Source of the DNA: Zasmidium citrigriseum
Lineage: Eukaryota; Ascomycota; Dothideomycetes; Mycosphaerellales; Mycosphaerellaceae
Assembly (NCBI GenBank): GCA_002786025.1
Contig: NHNW01000025.1
Coordinates: 248,001 to 312,000, forward strand
Direction: 5' to 3'
Length of the DNA stretch: 64,000 bases
Both the position numbers and the translations under genes were made by a program. The notes under the pieces are model-generated. The model was not told the DNA's origin. It saw only the letters and a list, made by a program, of their open reading frames with translations, and did not search any database. Positions 43,594 to 52,960 of this stretch are shown here, one piece after another (the first letter of the stretch is position 1; every line of letters begins with the position of its first letter).

Positions 43594-45049
43594 ATGACAC
43601 CAGAATACGAGGCTGAGAAGCAGCGCTTCCTCGAGCGATACTTCAAGCAAGATGAGAAAGAATCCGGCGGTATCACAGAGGAGATTCGCATGGCGCCGCT
43701 CTGCTCCCTCGCTGTCACTCACACTGCGCCGAAGGGTGTGCTCCCGCAATGGGGCCTCCTGGGTCGCAATATCGGGGAGACTGATGGTGTTGGTGTGGAC
43801 GAACCGATCTTGGTCAATATCAATGCTCCGAATTCGACTTTCATTTGTGGCTCTCAGGGGTGAGACACCGCCATGCTGTCACATTGATGGGACTTAATGC
43901 TAATGTTTTCACAGATCTGGAAAAAGTTACAGCTTGAGTGCTATATTGGAAGACAGCCTCAGAATGGATCCGAACCTGAACAAGCTGACCCACCGCCTTG
44001 GTGGCGTGGTCTTCCACTACGACAACGACTCCCAGACAGTCGCAGAGGCGGCTCATCTTTGCTCTCTGGGGATCAAGACTCGCGTCCTCGTTTCCAAAAG
44101 CAGCGCCTGCACGAACCTCAAACAGCGATATCTCAACATCCCCGGCGCAGACAACAACCTGACCGTGGACTACTTCGTCCTCCAAGATCGCCACATCAAC
44201 GTCGAACGGATGATGCGCATGATGGCTTTCGACGGCGAAGAAGGCAACATTCCCATGTACATGGAAGTCATGCAGCGCATCTGTGGGCTGCCCTTCTCTT
44301 TGGATGACTTTGAGGAAGAAGTCGAGAAGCAGAGTTTCACGCCGGGTCAGTTGGCAATGTTAAAAATGCGCCTTAATTTGCTGAAGAGCTTCATGGCTAA
44401 GACCGAAATCGAACGGAAGAAGGATCTCATGAAGGTGGCTCCAGGGACACTCACCGTCGTTGACTTCAGCGATCCTCTGATCGATCCAGCCAGCGCTTGC
44501 GTCCTCTTCGACACCTGTCTCGCGCTCTTCAAGGAGAACCGTCCAAAGGCCGGCCTGGTCGTCGCTCTGGACGAAGCCCACAAATTCCTCAACAAAACCG
44601 CCGCAGCCGCAAACTTCACCGAACGCCTCCTCCAAACAATCCGCGAGCAGCGACACAACGCCACCCGAGTCATCATCGCCACGCAAGAACCCACTCTCTC
44701 CGAAAAACTCCTCGACCTCTGCTCCGTGTCTATCGTCCATCGCTTCACTTCCCCGGCCTGGTTCAACTCGATCAAAGACCACCTTGGCGGTGTGTCTTCC
44801 TTGGTTGCTGGGGAGGAGGAGAGGGAGGATTTCTTTCAGAGGATTGTGGATTTGAATGTTGGGGAGAGTTTGGTGTTTTCGCCGGCTTCTTTTTTGTGTC
44901 TTGAGGAGGGAGAGCCGAAGAAGCTGGGGAATAGGGTGTTGAAGATGAAGACGAGGATGAGGTTTGCGGTTGATGGGGGGAGGAGTAAGACTGCTGAGGG
45001 GGAGGTTGGGGATGCACCTAAGTGTGGGCGCGAAGAGGGAGAGATCTAG
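43594..45049 (+). CDS. P-loop NTPase, HerA/FtsK-like, unknown role
   Basis: Exons 43594-43859 and 43915-45049 give 466 residues. The Walker A motif FICGSQGSGKSYSL is created by the splice (intron inside the glycine codon). Walker B is GLVVALDEAHKFL, followed by the sensor-like ATRVIIATQEPTLSEKLLDL. Between them, GGVVFHYDNDSQTVAEAAHL and LVSKSSACTNLKQRY match the layout of HerA/FtsK-type ATPases, including an arginine-rich LLQTIREQRHNATR segment. The C-terminus is G-rich and charged. Proteins of this design appear in fungi as stand-alone ATPases; their partners are not known to me. A DNA- or membrane-pumping role is only inference. No signal peptide or membrane helix is visible. Confidence 0.85.
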
Positions 45050-45436
45050 CCTGAGAGCAGTCAGATCAGCGGTGTGAGTGCATCATGGCGAGTCTTGAGT
45101 GTCTGTTGACATGGCAGTTTTTCCCCGCTACCTAGCATGCAAACGGAGTCTGCCACCATCTTCCGTACTCCATCAAATCTCTTCCAGTCAGTCCTCGTGG
45201 CGTTACTTGGCTGGCGTTCTCATTTTGCCTCTGCCAAAAGAAAGCATTCGATTCATACGCCAGACCGAGCATCTCCATCACGGATCTTGTCGTGAAGTTA
45301 ACAAGCCGTTCAATGCAGACTACATTAGCATTTCGGCGGTTCCGATATCTGGACCGGTTACGAGCGTCGTGGAAGAAAGGTACAAATACCTTCATTCGCT
45401 ATCGAACGGTCAACAATCTGTTCACAAGAGTTCATC
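45050..45436. promoter_or_regulatory. Upstream region of secreted-protein gene 1
   Basis: About 390 bases between the ATPase stop and the first gene of the secreted triplet. Short open frames on both strands overlap. No TATA box is obvious. Confidence 0.45.
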
Positions 45437-46152
45437 ATGGAACTTCTGCTGGTACTATTCGCATGCTTCGTCTTCTCCCAGGCAACAACGATTCCAGCCT
45501 GCGTGAAGCCGGATGTCGAGACCGTGAATATATCAGCTCGAACAACATGACATTCGACACTGACTTCGACTCTAGTTCAGCAACGATTCCACCGTCATCT
45601 TGCTCCCACAGGGCAGCAAAGCCCCAGTGATCAACGGCATCGACTACACGGAGTGGGTTCTAGCAGTGAGTCCACCTTATTGTCGTTTTTTCATACCGAA
45701 CTCAAACCTGACAGACGCCCATTGAGGGATCCTCTCCAGTCCTCAAACCAGCATCGCCACCCAACGTCATCGGCGTCGGCATCCTCGGTCCCCTTCTAGG
45801 AGGAGACATCGAACTCTTCCCGCGTGCCTCCGTTTCCGCCGTCGAGCCTGTGAAAGCTTTCACTCTGACTTCCATTCGACCTGGCTGCTTTCTTAATGGT
45901 GTCACACCGGGAGGCCTTGCGGCGACGTCTTGCAAGATTCGGGCTACTGCGTACAATGTTGATGGGAGAGAGATTTCGAAGACGTTTGACTATAAGCCTG
46001 ATGCTTTGTTTAAAGCTTCGATGGGAGGGGAGAACTTTAAGGGGTTCAGGGCGTTGAAGAATGTTACTTTTGAAGTTGTTGGGGCGGGTTTGGGGTTGGT
46101 GCCGCTGACGGTGTTGGCGCTTGATGATGTGGCGATTTGTAGACATTATTGA
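45437..46152 (+). CDS. Small secreted protein, tandem family member 1
   Basis: Exons 45437-45523 (87 nt), 45576-45665 (90 nt) and 45715-46152 (438 nt) give 204 residues. The first exon encodes a signal peptide (MELLLVLFACFVFSQATT) and the first cysteine (PAC). Exon 2 carries KAPVINGIDYTEWVL. Exon 3 starts with KPASPPNVIGVGILGPLLGG and continues with VKAFTLTSIRPGCFL, AATSCKIRATAYNVDG, LKNVTFEVVGAGLG and a C-terminal LTVLALDDVAICRHY. Four cysteines outside the signal peptide align with the two paralogs at 46524 and 49555, suggesting two disulfides. The strand-rich end with LDDVAIC resembles beta-sandwich carbohydrate-binding domains, but I cannot assign a family. A secreted, possibly effector-like protein. 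Introns are phase 0 at the same places in all three copies. Confidence 0.85.
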
Positions 46153-46523
46153 GGAGACCAAGCAGCTTGCCGGGGGCGTCACCGAATGAAAAAGTCGAAG
46201 CTCAAGCCAGCGTTCGGTTGCTCTGCTAGTCAAAATCGATCTATCTTCTGATATACATCAATGGCCTTCCACGTATTGTTCAAGGCACTACTCGGCTAGC
46301 CTTTGCCTCCCAAATCAACTTGGGATGCACTTTGCGGATCGATTATTCTCCGAGCATCTCCACGCGAGCGGCTTTCTATCGAGGCGTTTCGATCTGTGCT
46401 ACAGATTCTGCCATGGACTCCAACCCCGAGCCCCGATCACTATATGATCGATCTCCTTCCATTCGTCGTCCATGCATTGAGTGCCATACAACAACAAGCA
46501 GCCTTGACCTACGAATGTGAACG
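46153..46523. other. Intergenic between family members 1 and 2
   Basis: About 370 bases. The open frames at 46303-46527 and 46320-46520 have no match to the family and probably represent untranslated and promoter sequence. Confidence 0.45.
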
Positions 46524-47252
46524 ATGAAGCATATTCTATTCTGTTGCACTTTCCTTACTCTTTCGACGGCGACAAATCCGTACTACTGCACGAAGTCTGT
46601 CGTAGATACCGTGAGCAAGTCCCTGAACCTCTTCCCCCTATTCGACATTCTGGTCTAATGATCGAAATACACAGTTTGGGAATGAAGCTGGGAACCCCTT
46701 GATACAACAAGGAACCAAAGCGCCAGTCATCGATGGCATCGACTTCACGGAATGGGTTCTCGGCGTAAGTGCTTACGTCGTGCTCTTGGGAGAGCAACGC
46801 TAACCCCTAGCCTTTCACAGCGCCCCGAACCGATCATCATTCCAGCCTCGCCGCCAAATGCAATCGGCGTCAGCCTGATCGGTCGCCTCCTAGGTGGCGG
46901 AGTCACTGTCTACCCCAGCGCTTCATTCTACGCAGTGGAAAACGTGAAGGCTTTCAACCTGGACTCTACCCATTACGGCTGCTTCGTAACGAGTGGAGTT
47001 GGATCCGGCCTTGCGGCGACTCCTTGCAATGTGACTGTCTTGGGACATACGCAGGATAATAACAAGCAAGTATCTGAAAAGGAGTTCTCGTATTCGCCAA
47101 CGAGTCTTGTGGGCGCCAAGATGAAGAGGAAGGAGTTTGGGAAGTTGAAGGGGCTGACGAATGTGACTTTTCAGATTGAGAGTGCGGGGATCGTGCCGGT
47201 GCCTGTTGTTGTGCTGGTTCTTGATAATGTCACTCTTTCGAGGTGCTATTGA
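46524..47252 (+). CDS. Small secreted protein, tandem family member 2
   Basis: Exons 46524-46610 (87 nt), 46675-46764 (90 nt) and 46821-47252 (432 nt) give 202 residues. The signal peptide is MKHILFCCTFLTLSTAT, then YYC with the first conserved cysteine. Exon 2 has KAPVIDGIDFTEWVLG, 13 of 16 positions like member 1 in the shared block. Exon 3 has IPASPPNAIGVSLIGRLLGG, VKAFNLDSTHYGCFV, AATPCNVTVLGHTQDNN, LTNVTFQIESAG and VLVLDNVTLSRCY. It is the closest relative of member 1, 370 bases upstream, so the pair probably arose by tandem duplication. The start at 46524 is chosen because it gives the 87-base first exon seen in the other copies. Function unknown. Confidence 0.86.
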
Positions 47253-47856
47253 AGAGGTGGAAAGACGGCGATCGGTCGGGAACTGGAGGGAGATGTCAGT
47301 ACATCGGTGGTCGAAAGATGTGGGTCTCTCAAACGGATCTTCGAGGAACCAAAGAGAAAATTTGTGCTACTCTTAGTCCCAATGCATCCTATGTTCTTTG
47401 AGGCGCATAAGACCTAGGCATGAAGCAGAGTAAAGTTGTTCACATGGCAGGCCACTAGCGTCGTTGCGTGAATGTTGGGCTCGTGCTTAAGCTGGCGACC
47501 GGATAAATAGTACTTTGGTGGGTGACCATCTTCCACCTCCCACTTCGCGTCCAGGTCGTCCTCGTCCTCGTCCAGAACACGCTTTTTATCAAACTCCATC
47601 GCGTTGGAAGTCAAATGCATCGGCAGTAGACTTGGAGATCTCCGACAGCAGATAGTTATTGGCTTTATTTCATGCTTTTCTCAAGACTCAACCCTGTAAG
47701 TCGCGACGCGTGGGAAAACTCTTCACGCGCCTACGATGGCTACTTGCATTCATTCTTACATGGTGTCCGGACATACTTGCTCATCTCGTTTGTTACCTCG
47801 CAAAGCTAAAGTCCACCTCGTGTACACCACAAACATCGAGCCTCTGGAGCACAACA
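47253..47856. other. Intergenic around a small minus-strand ORF
   Basis: About 600 bases between family member 2 and the SET gene. Apart from the 47414-47620 open frame I see nothing. The SET frame is open upstream to 47659 but the likely start is 47857. Confidence 0.4.
47414..47620 (-). CDS. Possible small gene or gene fragment, 68 residues
   Basis: The minus-strand ATG at 47620 opens an acidic, protein-like frame: FDKKRVLDEDEDDLDAKWEV, then EDGHPPKYYLSGRQLKHEP, ending at 47414. The composition (acidic run, then WEVEDGHPPKYY) is unlike chance sequence, but I recognise no family. It could be a remnant of a longer gene or mobile element. It lies divergent to the SET gene. Confidence 0.35.
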   Translation of the reverse strand: MHLTSNAMEFDKKRVLDEDEDDLDAKWEVEDGHPPKYYLSGRQLKHEPNIHATTLVACHVNNFTLLHA

Positions 47857-49059
47857 ATGGACAGCCTCTTCGAGATCAAGCGGACGGAAGCCAAGGGCTA
47901 CGGAGTTTTCGCCAGGAGAGCAATACCGAGCAACACTACCATCGTCCAGGAGCCGCCAATCCTTACCATAGCGTGTACAAACGCGGGTCCTGCAGCGTCA
48001 GATGCCCGAATCGAAGCCGCTTTCAAGAAGCTGGACAAGCAAGATCAAGCCCGGGTGTTGGAGCTCCATGAAGGCTCACACCCAACCGCAAAGACCAAAG
48101 TCACCCGGATCTTCCATGCAAACGCTTTTGGTGATGGAGACGATGAGATGCTCTATCTCAAGGCGTCGAGAGTCAATCACTCCTGCGTGCCAAACGCATC
48201 CGTTCATCAGAGTGGAGGCCGAATCAGGTCCGACAGGCAGATCGCGGCTGGCGAGGAGATAATCATCTCGTATCTGCCGCCCTTCAGCGAGGCCATGACT
48301 GCTCGTCAGAGGGCGACTGTGCTCCAGCTCCATTACGGATTCGAATGCCATTGCGTGGCTTGCTGGCCACTAAAGCGGAGATGGATAAGCGATGCCCGGC
48401 GACAGCTAATCGGATTCATCAGCTATGCTCTCAAAGGTCAAAATGCCCCCGACTTCACACCTCTCAACCGCTGTCATTCGACCTCTTTCGCAAACTGGCC
48501 ACCGCAGCCTACTCCCAGCGGGCGAATCCTCACAGCCAATCAAGAGATTGAGTACAACTTTCTCCTCGCCAATCTGAGAGAAGCAGAAGGCATACCGCTC
48601 AGCCTTGCCGCTTTATGCTATGCTGAAGCTTCTATGAAACTTGCGGCTCGACAGTTTCAGTTCGAAAAAGTCCCAGCAATGAATAACATCATATTTCTAG
48701 AAGCTGCCCGATGCATCCAAGCCTGGTACGAGAGAGGGCTCCAGCTGGATGAGAACTTCCATGGTGCCGGGCATGAGAGGGTTCGCGAAGGCAAGCAGGT
48801 TTGGGAAGACTTGAAGCCAAAGCTTCCGTGCCTTCAGATCTTAGCTATGTCTGTAAGTATCTCCTACTGTCAGGCCATCTTTTGAGGTATTCGTGCTGAC
48901 ACAATGGCGTAGTCGCTAATCAATGGGTCGAGCATTGCGAAGCGGTCGGTTGGCATGGAACAAGCGTTCGCCGTACTCATGTCAGAAGATCTAACCATGG
49001 AAGGGCTCTCCCAGGAACAGACAGCAGCCCTGATCTCGAGCCGAAGTCAACTACGCTGA
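47857..49059 (+). CDS. SET-domain protein (SMYD/Set5-like lysine methyltransferase)
   Basis: Exons 47857-48852 and 48913-49059 give 380 residues. The N-terminal half is a split SET domain: SLFEIKRTEAKGYGVFARRA, EPPILTIACTNAG, then YLKASRVNHSCVPNASVHQ with the conserved NHSC, and AGEEIIISYLPPFSEA, the tyrosine/AdoMet site. The cysteines of the post-SET region appear in HYGFECHCVACW. The C-terminal half is helical, with LAARQFQFEKVPAMNNIIFLEAA. Such fungal proteins methylate lysines on histone or non-histone targets; the substrate is not predictable. The gene lies between members 2 and 3 of the secreted family and is unrelated to them. The upstream in-frame extension (to 47659) is hydrophobic and likely not translated. 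Confidence 0.88.
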
Positions 49060-49554
49060 GATCTTCGTACAAAGTGGAGATCGCGGGATTGGAATCGTCT
49101 TGTGCCTCTTCTCAAATAAGGCGCCTTCTCCACAGGATGCCGCTGGATGCTGGAGGACGCTACACTACAGCGACAACGAACTCAACCAGAAGGCGTTAGA
49201 TGAATTTATTCGCAGAGTCTCTTAACGCCTTCGCCTGAGTGTCGTTTCTCGTATCGTTCCGAGAGACACCGATCATCCAACATTAACGTACTCCGAGCAT
49301 CTCCACAAGACTGGCTGATGCCGGCTGAGAGCAAGATTCCAAGCAGTATGCACTCTGAGAGACAAAGCCGTGGTCATGGGAATATGGCGCAACGCCATCA
49401 GCATTAACGGCCGCAATCGCAGCCAAAGGAGCGTCTCCATTCTCGAAGTGGCGACTAGAAGGTCAGGCCACCCAACGATGCATAAGAAAGCCCAACATGC
49501 CCCCGGTCCAGAAGAAGGGTTCGGGTAGATCAAAGATCGATAGATACTCGCAAC
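49060..49554. promoter_or_regulatory. Upstream region of secreted-protein gene 3
   Basis: About 495 bases between the SET gene stop and family member 3. No gene supported; the minus-strand frame 49273-49533 has no recognisable content. Confidence 0.45.
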
Positions 49555-50261
49555 ATGAAGCCGGAAATCTCTCTCATCTTGGGCGTCATCGCAGTTTCGA
49601 CTGCCACTGTGGTACCTGCTTGCAAGTCAAGCGTCGAAGACGTAGAAGTGTTCATTCACCTCTCTCGACACGAGCTGACCTCGTTCACAGTTCGGCAACG
49701 AAGACCTGAGTTCTTTCCTACCTAATCTCGCAAATGCCTCCACAAGAAATGGGATAGACTATAGCCAGTTTGGTATTGGAGTAGGTCACCTCCAAATTCC
49801 CATCTTGACCACCGACTAACACTATCCGACAGAACCCTGCACCGACCCTTAATGCAGCCTCATCGCCAAACGTTCTCGGCATAAATGTCTTGGACCGGCT
49901 CCTCGAGGGCCAACCCAGCATCCGTCCTTATGGCACGATATACCCAGCCGATGATATTGAAGCGTTCGATTTGAACCGTATACGCTACGGCTGCATCCTC
50001 GTCGACTTCGTATCCACCGTCAGTTTGGGCAGAGTTTATTGCTCCGTCAGTGTGTCAGGATACGCCGGCAACAGACAGGTTTCGGAAGAGACGTTCTGGT
50101 ATGCGCCAGAGAACTTCCCCAACCGCGAGATGGCCACCAAGGATTTCACAAAAATGAAGAGGTTGACGAATGTGACTTTCACGGTGACCACGCCCATCGA
50201 CGCGCCCTTCACGGTGCTGCTTCTTGATGATCTTGCGTTGTGCAAGTACAAACGGGTTTGA
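49555..50261 (+). CDS. Small secreted protein, tandem family member 3 (diverged)
   Basis: Exons 49555-49641 (87 nt), 49691-49780 (90 nt) and 49833-50261 (429 nt) give 201 residues. Exon lengths 1 and 2 are identical to the other two copies although the sequence has diverged. The signal peptide is MKPEISLILGVIAVSTATVV, then PAC. Exon 2 has RNGIDYSQFGIG where the others have GIDYTEWVL, so the tryptophan is lost. Exon 3 has ASSPNVLGINVLDRLLEG, EAFDLNRIRYGCILV, GRVYCSVSVSGYAGN, LTNVTFTVTTPID and VLLLDDLALCKY. All four aligned cysteines remain. It is separated from copies 1 and 2 by the SET gene. Confidence 0.84.
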
Positions 50262-50386
50262 GATGCAAGAAGGGACTCATGGGTGTCAGAGAGAGGCAAG
50301 TCGGAAGATGGCGTTTGCGGATACTTTTTGTTATGATACATATTCTCTTATCATACACATCTCCATGACCGTCTTTAACGACTCGC

Positions 50387-50900
50387 TTATCCGCCCGTGA
50401 CGTACACGCAGTAGATACTGCCCTTGTCCGCATCGACGCCTCCGTTGAGGTACCTCGCACCATTGAACTCCTCCTTTGCGTTCTCGATCCAGTACTTGCA
50501 GAAGTCCTGGGCTTGGTCATCGGAGGTGATCTAGAAAAGGTACATCCATTAGTACATCACTGTAGACAAGACCCATCGCAGATGAGAACTTACAGCGCAC
50601 GAGCAGGTGCCCGAGATGCAGTGGGCGTCACCGAATCGTCGTCTGGCCTCTGCCTGGACGGCTTCGTTGGGGGTGACATTGACGCCCTGTGCTTCAATCT
50701 TTGGGGCAGAGCAAGGCTCCTCTATCCAAAGTAAAGGGCAGAAGGTCAGTATATGTCTCAGACATGCGTCGATATGCCTTCCGCCCTTTAGACTTACTGC
50801 AGGCATCGTCGGAAGTGCATTGTGCTTGACGGAGGTTGAGGCTGCCGGCCATGGCGGCGCCAGCGAAGATGAGCTGGCCGAGAAGACGTGCGGAAACCAT
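50387..50900 (-). CDS. Small secreted cysteine-rich protein, 124 residues
   Basis: Three exons on minus, 50798-50900, 50594-50721 and 50387-50530, joined by standard introns (GTAAGT donors, GATAG and CTAG acceptors). The N-terminus MVSARLLGQLIFAGAAMAG is a signal peptide, probably cut after about residue 18. The mature part has eight cysteines (positions 28, 34 and 38, then AHC, GTC, SC, DFC and IYC), with text such as HCISGTCSCAITSDDQAQDF and GSIYCVYVTGG. The even count and small size suggest a disulfide-stabilised apoplastic protein, typical of candidate fungal effectors. It is not related to the triplet next door and runs convergent to member 3. No family recognised. Confidence 0.87.
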
Positions 50901-51816
50901 GGTTGCTCGAGGTAGAGTGTCGATGATATGAGGCTTGAGGTCGATTGGTTTAAAATGTGTCGAAGTTCTAGAAGGCGAAACAACCAGGCCCTTTTATACG
51001 ATCACCTTTGACTCCTGAACCAAAGTCCGACCTCGTTTTCTATGATTATCCATCATGTCTTTGATGGTTGCCGAAGTTGTGGCTTCTCGCGGGTTCCGAA
51101 TGCCCAGTTGTATTTCATAGCCGGAGGCACTATAAGGTTCACGATCCCTGCTAGCCATGTGTTTAGCCAATCTGTCTAATAAAATAGGGGAAATAGCTAT
51201 AAGCTCTAAGATCGTAGTGGTATAGACCCACCCAGGATGCCATAGCTTCGCATTCTTGGGATTAGTGAGCGCTTTACAATAGTGAAACTCCCAGCGTCAG
51301 ATCGAGGTCTTCGAGACCTTAAAGACCGCATCGAAGAAGCCGTATTCTTTGAAGATCCCTGCGGACTGGTTCCCGAATGATTCGTCCGCGAACGTCTCGA
51401 GAAACGACATTGCGAGTCGCCCTTCTTTCGACCTCCGCGAGTACCCTGTTCAAATGATTGCTGCGCCAGTCTTGGCCATTTTGACGCGCAGTCTCTCGAG
51501 ATCGCGCACGATGGAGCGGCCTCTAGAGCTGATCACGTTGGCTTGCTCGCAGGACAGACCAGCGAGAGACGAAGGACGAAGCTGATGTACGCTGATATAC
51601 AATCCACAATCGTGATGGCCATGGCAGTGCGTGCGCTCTCAGGACGTGAAGTCGCAATGTCGGTGGCTAGGAAGCTGCCTCAGGCTGAAGGCGTGGTGTC
51701 ACAGCCTCAGACAAGCCACGCAGATCCCATCACCAAACCCAACCTCCTCGGCCTCGGCCCACCGCCATCCTCTTCCCTCTCCCACCTACAATGCCCTCGC
51801 CCACCCCATCCCCACC
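50901..51816. other. Intergenic, about 0.9 kb
   Basis: Holds the promoter of the cysteine-rich gene and the 5' region of the 2EXR gene. The segment 51120-51250 is somewhat AT-rich with repeated CTATA/TAGCTATA text, but it is too short to call a transposon relic. The open frames 51349-51585 and 51543-51989 show nothing recognisable. Confidence 0.4.
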
Positions 51817-52497
51817 ATGTCCAAGCATGGCGGCGGCAGCGGCATGGTCGCGCGATTGAAAACAAACCTCTTCCGACGCGGATTCAAGGTCAAGCAAAAG
51901 ACCCGCGACTCGACACCTACCTTCTCCCTCTTCCTGGACCTGCCCGCCGAGATCCGCGAGCGCATCTACGAGGCCTGCTGCGACAATGATCGCAGAATTC
52001 TCGAGGATCATTACATCTCAGCCAAACCACCGCCCGAGCCTGCCGTTGCGTGTGCTTCGCGCCAGCTGAGGAAGGAAGCGCTGCCCGTATTCTACCGCCA
52101 CTATAGATTTCCGGTCACGTTCAGCTCTGGAGCGCTTATCAATAATGGATATCTGCCACCGTCACAGGAATGGCGGGCCGCGAGGTGGTACCATCGACTG
52201 GATCCGATCAAGGTGCGAATGATTCGAAGGCTGGAACTTCATTATTGCTTCGGACGCTTCCAGGTCGACTTCGATGCCAGGAGCAACAGTTACGAGGTCG
52301 AGCAGACGGCTTGGGGCTCGAGGAGATTGGTCGATGTGCACCCTACGGAAGAAAGGCAGCAGCTACTGGCACTGGTGCAGTCGGTCATTGATCACTTGAT
52401 TGCCACACCTGGGGTAGGCGCTTTCACGGCGCATGACTTTGACCGATTGGAGTTGGAGGTGGTACCTGATGAGGACAGAACGAAGAAGGCTCGTTGA
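51817..52497 (+). CDS. 2EXR/F-box-like domain protein
   Basis: One exon, 226 residues from ATG 51817 (MSKHGGGSGMVARLK). After a basic start, FSLFLDLPAEIRERIYEACC is the hallmark of a large fungal family with an F-box-like or 2EXR motif. It is followed by VACASRQLRKEALPVFYRHY, the second conserved block. The remainder (IRRLELHYCFGRFQVDFDAR) is less conserved. Such proteins are abundant and mostly uncharacterised in filamentous ascomycetes; roles in ubiquitin ligase recruitment are assumed for some. The C-terminus ends in DEDRTKKAR. The frame is open further upstream but is low-complexity Pro/His. Confidence 0.8.
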   Translation: MSKHGGGSGMVARLKTNLFRRGFKVKQKTRDSTPTFSLFLDLPAEIRERIYEACCDNDRRILEDHYISAKPPPEPAVACASRQLRKEALPVFYRHYRFPVTFSSGALINNGYLPPSQEWRAARWYHRLDPIKVRMIRRLELHYCFGRFQVDFDARSNSYEVEQTAWGSRRLVDVHPTEERQQLLALVQSVIDHLIATPGVGAFTAHDFDRLELEVVPDEDRTKKAR

Positions 52498-52960
52498 ACG
52501 TGGCTGGGACGATGAGATTTGGAGAAGACTTTCTTCTTAGAAGATGTTTGGCAGCAAAGTGGAGTGTCTGAGAGACCCTGGCCAGGAGACCACGTTCCAC
52601 ATTGCAAACAGGGCCATGCTTGACAATGTCTCACACCCTAGTCAGACCCGAAGTATATCTGGATTTCATCCTGGTCTCAAGAGCACCGCCCATGAGGTCT
52701 CAACTGGAATGGCCCGGTATGCTTCCGAGTGCCTCAACGACCTAAACATCCAGAAGAATCACGAACGAATGACAGAGCCAGTGACCCTCGCGGAAGATGG
52801 CACTATCTATATCGGTCCACTACTTTGAATCAGACTATGAAGTCAACAACCTGGCGGGATGCTCCCTCACCGAGGTCGACGAGCTGGATGGAACCTGTGG
52901 CAATAGAGGATGTCCGAACATCAAACAATGAAAGCAGTTCATACATATGCTATGACCGCC
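52498..52960. other. Convergent intergenic region
   Basis: About 460 bases between two gene 3' ends. An open frame (52544-52828) shows no recognisable protein. Nothing else found. Confidence 0.45.

Noticed and set aside
51120..51250. A second RIP-mutated transposon relic
   Set aside because: Only about 130 bases are AT-rich, CA and TG are still present, and no terminal repeats or target duplication could be found.
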